Assembly: GCF_029867415.1 (NCBI RefSeq)
Contig: NC_081186.1
Coordinates: forward strand, 22,633,915-22,697,914
DNA length: 64,000 nucleotides
Direction: 5' to 3'
Source of the DNA: Vicia villosa
Taxonomy: Eukaryota; Streptophyta; Magnoliopsida; Fabales; Fabaceae
The notes under the pieces: generated by a model
Told to the model about the DNA's origin: nothing
Databases searched by the model: none
What the model saw: the letters and a program-made list of their open reading frames with translations, nothing else
Position numbers and translations under genes: made by a program
In this document: piece by piece, positions 35,560 to 44,624 of the stretch
Numbering within the stretch: position 1 is the stretch's first letter
How the letters are laid out: every line of letters begins with the position of its first letter

Positions 35560-36208
35560 TTGTTTAAGCATTGAATTTGGAAAGATGAAAAGATTTGAGA
35601 TTGTTTAAAATTGTAGATGAAAGATGTGAGTTAAATCTAAAAATAATAGAGTTTTTATAGCCTCTATGCACTTTTCCAAATGAGCATAATTTATGAAAGA
35701 ATGCAATGGTTTAATTTCAAAAGATGCAAATATTTCAAAACAAAAGCTGCAAAATTTTTTCCACTGGTTCCTGTGTAACCGGTTACGGCATATACGGTAC
35801 CCAGTTACACTTTGTAACGTTAAGAAAATAATTCAAATTTTGAACGCAGTAACTGGTTCCAACATATGTTCTACCTAGTTACAGCAGACTCAGAGGCAAA
35901 AATTTGCTTTGGAAAAAGACATATTTAGAAACCTTTTAATATAAAACCATATAAAACATTATGATATGAATGAAATATCAGTTATGAACACTTGTATGCA
36001 AATATGAGAGTTGAATGCTATACCTTAGATAATTTAGATATCCATGCTAAGATTCTTCAAGACTTGAATAATTTCTTTAAACTTGATATGCTTAGATGTA
36101 TTGGGCCATTTAAAATTGATATGCTTAGATGTCTTGAGCCATTCCATTTTGCAATCCTTTGTATGTTAGCTTGTCTTCATCAAAACACTTTGAAAGCTTG
36201 TCTTCACA
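35560..36208 (-). repeat. Truncated 5' LTR of Copia-C
   Basis: Matches about 33770-34435 of the 3' LTR; the ~550-bp inner end is gone and the LTR joins env-side sequence. The motif pairs are at the same places (35777/35799 and 35851/35873, again 22 bp apart) but decayed to AACCGGTTA, ACCCAGTTA, AACTGGTTC and ACCTAGTTA, mostly C-to-T or G-to-A changes at CpG. The 33-bp repeat has two units (36079-36144) instead of three. Confidence 0.85.
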
Positions 36209-36213
36209 TGTTT

Positions 36214-36862
36214 CTATCAGATTTGTATGTTTCCATATGAGATTTGTGTGTTTCCATCTGTGATTATGCACTTCCATTTGTTTACATTTACTCTATTTTT
36301 TGTTAATTTATGGCTAAAAAGGGGGAGTAAAGTGTTAGTGTGTTCGTGTTTTCCCTAATGTTATAACACATGTCCTAACATGCTGTTTGGCATACATCTT
36401 GACTGTAATACTACAAAGGGAGAGTAGCGATTGTGGTTGCTTGCTAAATGCAATTATTTAGGGAGAGAATGATAGTCTATCATGCTGGTTGATTGTGCTA
36501 CTACCAAAATTGAAGATAGGAGACTGAAGAATGTGTGAAAGATGTTCTGATATACTGCCTAATGTGAGGCTTTTTATTATCTTCTGCTGCATATGCCTCT
36601 GACGTGTGAACTTGGGTAGTTCATTTTCTGGTATCCCTTTGAGGGGTAGTACTGGTTCTGTATGATAGGGGAGTAATGGACCTGTCTATTTGTACAAGCT
36701 CCAAAGAGCTTTGAAGAAGAAGACCTTTGTGTAACTGATGTGCATCTCTGATATATCTTTGCATTTTGATGTAAATTTACATGCTATCATGTAGATGTGG
36801 TTTATCTTTATTACTTAACTGTGTTTTGGTTGTGTTATCCAAAATTTTCCAAAGGGAGAGAT
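36214..36862 (+). other. 3' untranslated region and PPT of Copia-A
   Basis: Continuation of Copia-A after Copia-C. It has a SIRE-typical internal AAAAAGGGGGAG block at 36316-36327 and the true PPT (CAAAGGGAGAGAT) ending at 36862, directly before a TGTTAGTTCC LTR start. No coding content. Confidence 0.65.
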
Positions 36863-38030
36863 TGTTAGTTCCATGGTTTTGTGATTGACATAATTTTTCT
36901 AAAAACATGGTTCTTTACTAACATTGAACAATATGCTGAAACATCTTGTCCTACTGTCATAATACGTTCAACAATTATGTGTTTTAACATATCTTCTGCC
37001 AGATGTTGTGACATCCTACACCAGAACATCCTGACAGATCAGACTGGTTTTTAATCCTTGAAATATATGATTGAAAAATATGAGAATCTGGAATATTCAT
37101 ATACTCATTATAGGCGCAAACAATTAAGAAGTGTATAAGACAAATGCATATTTGTTTTGGTTTTTTGAAAAAGAATCTTTGAGATTTCTTTTAGAAAATA
37201 AATATTTGATTTGAATTGATTTGTTCCTATTTTGTGTGAAGAACTTGTAGTTGTTTCAGAAAGGAGAAAGACTGGATTTATTTCAGAGTCCAAGCCCATA
37301 CCGCAAGAGTCTATAAATAAGAACTTAGTAAACCTAGTTTTGCAAGCATTCACAGATATAAGCAGTGTGTGCAAAATAATGGTTATTGTTTTGGGAGTCC
37401 TTTAAGTTTTTCGTGTGTTTTATTCTTTGTGTCACTCATGTATCTTTGAAACATAGAGGTGGACGTGTGTTTTCACTCTTAAAGATTTAAAAAAAAGAGT
37501 TTAGTATTGTTCTTGATCAAAGCTTTTAAAGTAATATCCAGTATTGTTCTTAGTTAATATTCTTGACTAAGTATTGTTTATTTGAAAGTGTAATCTTTCT
37601 ATTTGGTTCCTCTGGTCATGGATTGTGTAACTGTTTTTTATAACTGTAGTGATTGGAAGTGGGATATCGATTTCTCATATCTAAATTTTGATTTCTAAGT
37701 AGAAGTTGCACTGGGGAGGGATTAGGAGAGAAATTGTAAACTAGCACTATTTAGGCTTTGAACTAGTACTACTAATAGTGGATTTCCTTCATGGCTTGGT
37801 AGTCCCCAAATTAGGTGTTGTTGCACTTAACAGGGTTAACAATTACTTATGTCATTTACCATTTTGCAGTTTATTTCTATTTTGCTATTTGTGTTGTCAG
37901 TCAGCGGATGTTATAACATCTCTCTTGATATTTTGTGTTGTAAGGACATCTAATCGTAAGTGCCAGAATTTTAAATTGTATAAGACCTCCCATTAGAGGT
38001 GATACTTCTTGGTATCACACATTCTCCCCA
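36863..38030 (+). repeat. LTR of Copia-A
   Basis: Starts TGTTAGTTCC after a polypurine tract. A TATA box (CTATAAATAA) is at 37311-37320, followed by TATTGTTCTTGA-type repeats. The end is not certain. A PBS-like TGGTATCAC lies at about 38010-38018, which would be odd after a 3' LTR and suggests that this LTR was once shared with a second, following element. The part from about 37190 to 38275 is duplicated at 41340-42428. Confidence 0.65.
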
Positions 38031-39400
38031 TTTTGCAGACATTCTTTAAATCTTGAAGAAATTTCTAATGGGGTTTTTGGTGTTGCCGCTATAAGAGAAG
38101 AAATTATATGTTATATATTAACGCAGTATTACCCTTTTTTTAAATATGTTGGCCTGGTTGAGGATCATATATTTACCTTGGCAGTCTCGTCGTAATTCTT
38201 GAGATGTAAAGTCTGAGGAATATAGTGACCTTGTATATTTTTTCCCACATCCAAATTATTATGATTCAATAGAGTCACATTCCATCAATTTGTATCTCTA
38301 AGAGAACCATATGGATTAGGTTATAGATGTATCTTCTTTAGAGGACCGTATATGCAGTATTTATCTTATTTCTAGTTCCCAATATATGATATTACATTTC
38401 GAAAATACGAAGTTCAACTACCTTTTCCTAGGTTTAAAATTCAACTTTGTGAAATTTCTTAAATTGGATCCTTCTCAAGCTTACCTTCTTCTTAGACTTA
38501 TATTAGGGGTTTCCAACAATTGTGTACTACTGCATAATGAATGCTCGCACATTTTATTTTTTGTACCATTTGTCATATTAAATGGGAGATGTTTTGATCG
38601 ACCCAGTTGTATGGATCTTCACCATGTTACATTTTTTTATTGTTGATTTTAAATGAAAGTATATTGTTAAGGTGAACTCTTATCTACCAAAGTTAAAAAG
38701 TTGTGTAAGGTTACCTTCAATATAAAATGTTTTGAAATCAAATTTATTAAATGGCATCATGTGATTGGTTGAAAGTACACTACCTAATTATTTGTGACGA
38801 ATAGAGAAGTTGTCCCCTTACTACAAATTTGACCACAACCCTCATAACACAATGAGTTTTATCGGTACTTTTTTCAAAATGTGTATCCCTTGTTGCTAGT
38901 CTCACAATCATTTAATGAGATGTTAAGAAAATTCGTGTTTCAAGGCTGACGAACTAAAGAGTTGTGATGCATAGTTCTTTGGAATTATTTTGTATTACAT
39001 GTTATCTTTGGATAATTGGATCCTCCTCATCATATATAAACACTCACCTTACTTGTTGTCATGTTGCATGGCCGTGCTTGTTCTTTATATGTATTGATTA
39101 AGAGATTTTGTAAACTTTTTTAGATGAGATAATAGGTGGAAATATAGGGAAAAGTATTCGAGATAAGAAGTTTTGGTGTTTTTTACTGACCCTTTTCTAA
39201 TTGGCTTTACCAACCCACCAAGAATGGTTGAATTTTAATACTATGAAGAGATGATGAATCAACATATCTTACATGTTTACAAGAAATAGGGAAAACAAAC
39301 GCCTCTCCATAACATGGATTCACTACGAGGATGGTTTCTCGAGAAATATAGAAAATTATCCATTAATTTTTCACCCCAATTCCTTCGCCTCCTAGGGATG
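38031..39400 (+). other. Unidentified, weakly coding-like remnant
   Basis: No intact gene. The frame at 38386-38646 (86 codons, with FLKLDPSQAYLLLRLILGVSNNC and LNGRCFDRPSCMDLHHVTF) has a protein-like composition, and further short frames follow to about 39390. I do not recognise the family. It may be a decayed retroelement gag or ORF1, or an old transposon gene. The first 240 bp continue the duplicated leader shared with 42200-42428. Confidence 0.3.
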
Positions 39401-39635
39401 AGTTAGAGAAAAGTCAGAATCTCATAATTGATTACTAAGGATAATAACTTAATTTCTATGATATGGTGATCCTTAATTATAGCAATCACATATCAATACA
39501 TTGAATGCATATCATTCTGCATTATTATAGAAATTATTGTAATTACTATTAGCATGATTCTAGGATCATGATTTCATATCTCTACATGTTTTTAAGCATA
39601 CATGGTCTATGTAATATGACAATAAAACAATAACA
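39401..39635 (+). repeat. 5' LTR of Copia-B
   Basis: About 235 bp, matching 42483-42720 with roughly ten differences and ending before the PBS. The start reads AG rather than the usual TG in both copies, so the exact border is uncertain by a few bases. Confidence 0.65.
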
Positions 39636-39645
39636 TTTTCTTTCT

Positions 39646-39657
39646 TGGTATCAGAGC
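39646..39657 (+). other. Primer binding site of Copia-B
   Basis: TGGTATCAGAGC, perfect initiator-Met tRNA complement. Confidence 0.85.
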
Positions 39658-39699
39658 TCTTAAGCCTGAAGGCTCTCGATCCAGCCAAACCAATCATGT

Positions 39700-41167
39700 C
39701 ATCCGTTGTAAACTAAAACTAGAAAAATGACCTTCCTCAAACAGTTTTTGTCAAGTTGGACAGAGATAACTATCCATTATGGAAATCATTGGTCTTACCA
39801 TTGATTAGAGGCTGAAAACTCGATGGCTATATGCTAGGGAAAAAATAATGTCCAAAACAATTTGGCACCTCAGCTGACACAACCAAGAAAATCAATCCTA
39901 ACTATGAGGATTGGCAAGCTCATGATCAAGCCCTCTTAGGATGGCTGATAAATTTTATGGCAGTTGATATTGCAACTTAGCTGCTACATTGAGAAACCTC
40001 CAAGAAGCTTTGGGATGAAGCTCAAAGCCTTGCAGATGCTCACACACAACACACGCAAAGGAGAGATGAATATGGAGCAATACCTTGCTAAGATGATGAA
40101 TATTGCTGACAAATTAAAACTAGCAGGATCACCCATTTCCAATTCTGAATACAATCCAATAATAGTCAAACTGTCCAAACATATCAACTTAAGTTGGGTT
40201 GACTTGCAAACCCAATTACTAGGCTTTGAAAGTAGATTGGATCAGCTTAACAGCTTTAGCAGTATCAACTTGAATGCATCTGCAAACTTTGCTAGTAAAA
40301 ATGAGGCGTGAGGCAACAAATTTGGATCACGAGACAATTGAAGAGGATCTAGCTTCAGAGGCATGAGAGGAGGCAGAAGAAGAGGAATGATGTCAAAGCC
40401 AACGTGCCAGGTATGCAGCAGATTCGGTCATACTGCAGTACAGTGGTATTATCATTTTGATAAGTCCTATACAAGACAAAATAACTATGCTGAGGGTGAG
40501 AAACAAGGAACACATAATGCCTTTATAGCCTCACCATATATCATGGTCAGGACTATGACTGGTATTTTGATAGTGGAGCTAGCAATCATGTAGCACACCA
40601 AACTGGCAAAATCCAAGACCTCACTGAAAGCAATGGTAAGAATTCTTTGTTAGTTGGTAATGAAGATAAATTGAAAATAATTGCCTCAGGTTCAACCAAA
40701 TTGAGTAACCTTAACTTGCATGATGTGTTGTATGTGCTAGAAATCACCAAAAATTTATTGATTATATCTAAGGTAACTGGCGACAACAATATACTTGTTG
40801 AATTTGATGCAAATTATTTTTCTGTGAAGGACAAGCTAACAGGGAATACACTTTTAAAGGGGAAACTTAAAAATGGCCTATACCAACTTTCTGATGTCAG
40901 CCCCCAAATCAATAAAGACTCGTGTGACTACATGTCTGTTTAGGAAATTCGCCTAGAAAGCTTAGACATCCAAATAATAAAGTTTTGGAAAAGGTGTTGA
41001 AGGACTGCAATGTGAAGATACCATCTAGTGACAATTTTACATTCTGTGAAGCTTGTTAATTTGGTAAATCACACTTGTTACCTTTCAAATATTCTTCCTC
41101 TCATGCTAGTGAAATTTTAGATTTAATTCATACCGACGTATGGGGTCCTGCTCCAATTTTGTCCTCA
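39700..41167 (+). pseudogene. Copia-B gag, protease and integrase start
   Basis: Gag begins near 39725 (LPQTVFVKLDRDNYPLWKSLVLP) and continues with EDWQAHDQALLGWL, MNMEQYLAKMMNIADKLKLAGSP and GFESRLDQLN. It is broken by stops near 39810 and 39980 and by a TGA near 40310. A degenerate zinc knuckle (CQVCSRFGHTAVQWYY, last Cys lost) is at about 40393. Protease: YFDSGASNHVA at about 40565, with GSTKLSNLNLHDVLYV downstream. Pre-integrase: HPNNKVLEKVLKDCN to CEAC and GKSHLLPF at about 40970-41090. Integrase starts IHTDVWGPAP at 41125 and is cut off at 41167. Confidence 0.8.
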
Positions 41168-42430
41168 GGTATATTTGATTTTGTATAGTAGTTTGGAATG
41201 ATATAGATAATGTATCAATCACTTAATTGATCTTCTCTTTCAAGCATACAACTTTCTCAATCATATATAAGTGTTCAATGAATGAATGGTATGAAACTCT
41301 GATAATTTTCAATGAAAATTAAGTGCAGAATGTTTTAAGAGAAAATAAAAATTTGATTTGAATTGATTTGTTCCTATTTTGTGTGAAGAACTTGCAGCTG
41401 TTTCAGAAAGGAGAAAAATTGGATTTATTTCAAAGTCCAAGCCCATATTGCAAGAGTCTATAAATAACGACTTAGTAAACCTAGTTTTGCAAGCAATCAC
41501 AAATAGAAACCGTGTGTGCAAAATAAGGGTTGTTGTTTTGTGAGTCCTTTAAGTTTTTCATGTGTTTTGTTCTTTGTGTCACTCATGTATCTTTGATACA
41601 TTGAGGTGGACGTGTGTTCTCACTCTTGAAGCTTTTAAGAAAAAGAGTTTAGTATTGTTCGTGATTAAAGCTTTTTAAGCAATATCAAGTATTGTTCTTA
41701 GTTAATATTATTGACTAAGTATTGTTTATTTGAAAGTGTAATCTTTTTATTTGGTTCCTCTGGTCATGGGTTGTGTGACTGTTTTTGTATCATTTTAGTG
41801 ATTGGAAGTGGGATATCGATTTCTCATATCTAAATGTTGATTTCTAGGTAGAAGTTGCACTTAGGAGGGATTAGGAGAGAAGTTATAAACTAGGACTATT
41901 TAGGCATTGAACTAGTACTACTAATAGTGAATTTCCTTCCTGGCTTGGTAGCCCCCAAATTAGGTGTTGTTGCACTTAACTGGGTTAACAATTACTTGTG
42001 TCATTTACCATTCTGCAGTTTATTTCTATTTTGATATTTGAGTTGTCAGTCAGCGGATGTTATAACATCTGTCTTGATATTTTGTGTTGTTAGGACATAT
42101 GTCTTGACATATTTTTGTAAGTGCCAGAATTTTAAATAGTATAACACCTCCCATTAGAGGTGATAATTCTTGGTATCACACATTCTCCCCATTTTGCAAA
42201 CATTCTTTAAATCTGTAAGAAATTTCTAATTGGATTTTTGGTGTTACCGCTATAAGAGAAGAAATTGTGTGTTATATATTAATGCGATATTACCCCTTTT
42301 TAGATATGTTGGCCTGGTTGAGGATCATATATTTACCTTAGCGGTCTCGTCGTAATTCTTGAGATGGAACATTTGAGGAATATAGTGACCTTGTATATCT
42401 TGTCCCACATTCAAATTATTATGATTCGAC
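41168..42430 (+). repeat. Chimeric LTR insert inside Copia-B
   Basis: Two pieces. 41168-41336 matches 33568-33738 (antisense Copia-C LTR). 41340-42428 matches about 37190-38275 (sense Copia-A LTR plus PBS-like site and leader), including TATA box CTATAAATAA at about 41459-41468. The joint falls in AGAAAAT, present in both parents. The insert replaces the pol region from early integrase to near the PPT. Confidence 0.78.
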
Positions 42431-42482
42431 ATGTTGAGAGACAAACTTGGAGTGATTGTGTCACCACCAGTTTGAGGAGGGG

Positions 42483-42720
42483 AGTTAGAGAAAAGTCAGA
42501 ATCTCATAATTGATTACTAAGGATGATAACTTAATTTCTATTATGTGGTGATCCTTAATTATAACAATCACATATCAATACATTTACTGCATATCATTTT
42601 GCATTATTATAGCAATTATTGTAACTACTATTAGCATGATTCTAGGATCATGATTTCATATCTCTACGTGTATTTAAGCATACATGGTCTATGTAATATG
42701 AAAATAAAAGAATAACATTT
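42483..42720 (+). repeat. 3' LTR of Copia-B
   Basis: About 238 bp preceded by GAGGAGGGGAG at 42474-42484. See the 5' LTR. Confidence 0.65.
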
Positions 42721-43410
42721 TATTTTTTGTCTTTGGTGCCTCATACAAATGCTAATATTATGGATGGTCTAGCTTGTATGATCTCCCTAACTTATGTCAC
42801 ACTAGATTTAGAAAGAGCACCTCTTGCAAACAAGGAGCGCTTCTATGATGATCTTGTCTAGATATGGGAAGAGGTCCGCATTTCTAAAACTCAAAAAGAT
42901 AAATTGCATTTCCAATTGGATGATAGGGGGAGGGGTAAGTTAAAGCAATGTGCATGGATCTTATAGACGAACAAAAAAATACGAGTTCTCTAAGATAGAA
43001 ATGGAGAACCTTAAAGATGTGAAAATCCAAATTTCTTTCCTGGATGAAGAAAATAATAAGGCGAAAACGATTATGACAATTATTTTAGAACAAAAGAGAA
43101 AATTGTTAAGGTTCATTTGGGGAAGTTGAGGAAGAGGACACTCCTTTTAATAAAGAGGAATGATATTCCTCCACATAAAAGTCTATGTGAATCTCAAGGT
43201 TTATTATGTACCTCACTGTAAAGAATGTAGAGCTCCGAGTATTTCATGATAAAGGTATGATTTGGAGATCTAAGGAGACAATTGCACTTTTTATTGCATA
43301 CAAATTTCGGACTATCAAAGTTATATGATGAATGCAAAACTTATTTTGTTTCCACTGACCCTCGATGGTTATAAAATTCCATTAGGAATATATGTCATTT
43401 GAACCTTATA
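42721..43410 (+). other. Unidentified remnant, possible gag-like fragments
   Basis: Short broken plus-strand frames (LERAPLANKERFYDDLV at about 42810, WEEVRISKTQKDKLHFQLDD at about 42870) have protein-like composition, but I cannot assign a family. Nothing else is seen. Confidence 0.3.
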
Positions 43411-43563
43411 GTGCGTCTAGAGACTGTAGGCATAGGCAATTTCAATAATGACAAAGTTGTAGTGCGTCTAGAGACTGTAGGCATAGGCAATTTCAATAAT
43501 GACAAAGTTGTAGTGCGTCTAGAGACTGTAGGCATAGGCAATTTCAATAATGACAAAGTTGTA
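43411..43563 (+). repeat. Perfect 3 x 51-bp tandem repeat
   Basis: Three identical 51-bp units starting GTGCGTCTAG. The unit length is a multiple of three, and an open frame at 43399-43590 reads through all three (repeat VRLETVGIGNFNNDKVV). Perfect identity contrasts with the heavy decay on both sides, so the expansion is recent. Confidence 0.97.
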
Positions 43564-44624
43564 GGACTACGTGCTTGCAGGTATCATTAAGAAGTGATCA
43601 AAGCTCGTAGATAAGCAATATTTGTTTAGCCCTAAATATTCCATAGTTTTGATTATTTTATTACATCTGTATTTTATAGACAACAAGTAAAGAAACATGC
43701 CATAACACTGTGTGAGACATCCTATCTGTCTCTCTGTGTTCAAACAAGTAAGCAACATGTTGAGCATAATGTTCCCTAGTTTGAGACATTTTGTCTCGTC
43801 CAGAAGTTGTTGAGCACTGAGTAAATCTCACATTAATTTAAGATTTGTTTTCTTATTTAAATAATCTTGTTTAATATTTTATGCGCTTTTTGGAATAAGA
43901 AAGTTTGCCTAAGAGATCATTATGAGCAAAACTAAAATCATTCAAATATTTCAATCAACATAATGTAAGATTGGTTACTTGCGCTTGTGGAATGTTCAAC
44001 CGCATTCAAGGACAAAAACCTTAATGGGCTTTGGAGCTGGATCTCGTTGTTATTTAAGGAGGAGTTATCCATTGTAAAATCTTAGACCTGACACAATCTA
44101 GCGAGGCATGTTTATTTGTTTTGAGTCTATTTGTTTTGTAATACTTTATTCTTAAGTCTTATTCCTGTATTAAGGAATATAGTAGTTAGTTGTAATTTAG
44201 TTCCATCATTCTTAAACTCTTGTATTTGTCCAAACACTAGGGAGAGTGTTTGAGCAAAAGTGAGAGGGGTCTCATATTTAGGGGAGACTTGAATATAAAT
44301 TCATGGGTAGTATTAGGAAAAGAGGCATTGAACTATGGGAGTTCAAATCAGACCAATTTGTACGTCTTACTATTAAGAGTGAATTTTTTTCTTGTGCAAA
44401 CGCCCTCTATATGTAGGTGGCTTTGCACCGAACTGAGTTACCAATTTTTCTGTCATTTTACTAATCGTCTTTATTTTATTGATTACATCTCAGGCTTGTC
44501 ATAGACATTATTATGAAATTGTGTTTGACATCTCGGTATCCAGATAACAAATTTCAATTGACATCAGAGCATACACCATATTTTGGTTAGGTGAGCTCCA
44601 AAGGATCTATAAATTTTGTTCAAA
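43564..44624 (+). repeat. Probable LTR and leader of Copia-D
   Basis: Non-coding sequence with SIRE-type LTR features: GAGACATTTTGTCTCGTCC and AACTCTTGTATTTGTCC blocks, then CACTAGGGAGAGTGTTTGAG. It ends just before the gag start at 44625. A degraded PBS-like CATCAGAGC is at about 44560. The LTR borders cannot be fixed because no partner LTR lies in the window. Confidence 0.5.

Larger units (their letters stand above)
33212..36208 (-). mobile_element. Copia-C: internally deleted minus-sense Copia with perfect TSD
   Basis: A 2997-bp element flanked by perfect 5-bp repeats TGTTT (33207-33211 and 36209-36213). Sense order: truncated 5' LTR (36208 to about 35560), a fragment of the env-like ORF (35433-34831), 3' untranslated region, PPT 34436-34449 and full 3' LTR (34435-33212). 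PBS, gag and pol are all missing. The layout is the same as that of the SIRE element at 4522-12338. It is inserted in the 3' region of Copia-A. Confidence 0.88.
39401..42720 (+). mobile_element. Copia-B: short-LTR Copia with chimeric insert
   Basis: Plus-sense element with short LTRs (about 39401-39635 and 42483-42720, the same AGTTAGAGAAAAGTC start and AATAACATTTT end), initiator-Met PBS, gag, protease and the first part of integrase up to 41167. Then 1.26 kb of unrelated LTR sequence (41168-42430), a short 3' noncoding part with a GAGGAGGGGAG polypurine tract, and the 3' LTR. The rest of pol is missing. LTR size and order resemble Tnt1/RE-type Copia elements. No target duplication was found. 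Confidence 0.72.

Noticed and set aside
36313..36331. PPT-like AAAAAGGGGGAG plus TGTTAG as an LTR start
   Set aside because: A second, better PPT/TGTTAG junction with LTR features and TATA box downstream is at 36851-36868; SIRE elements carry such internal purine tracts.
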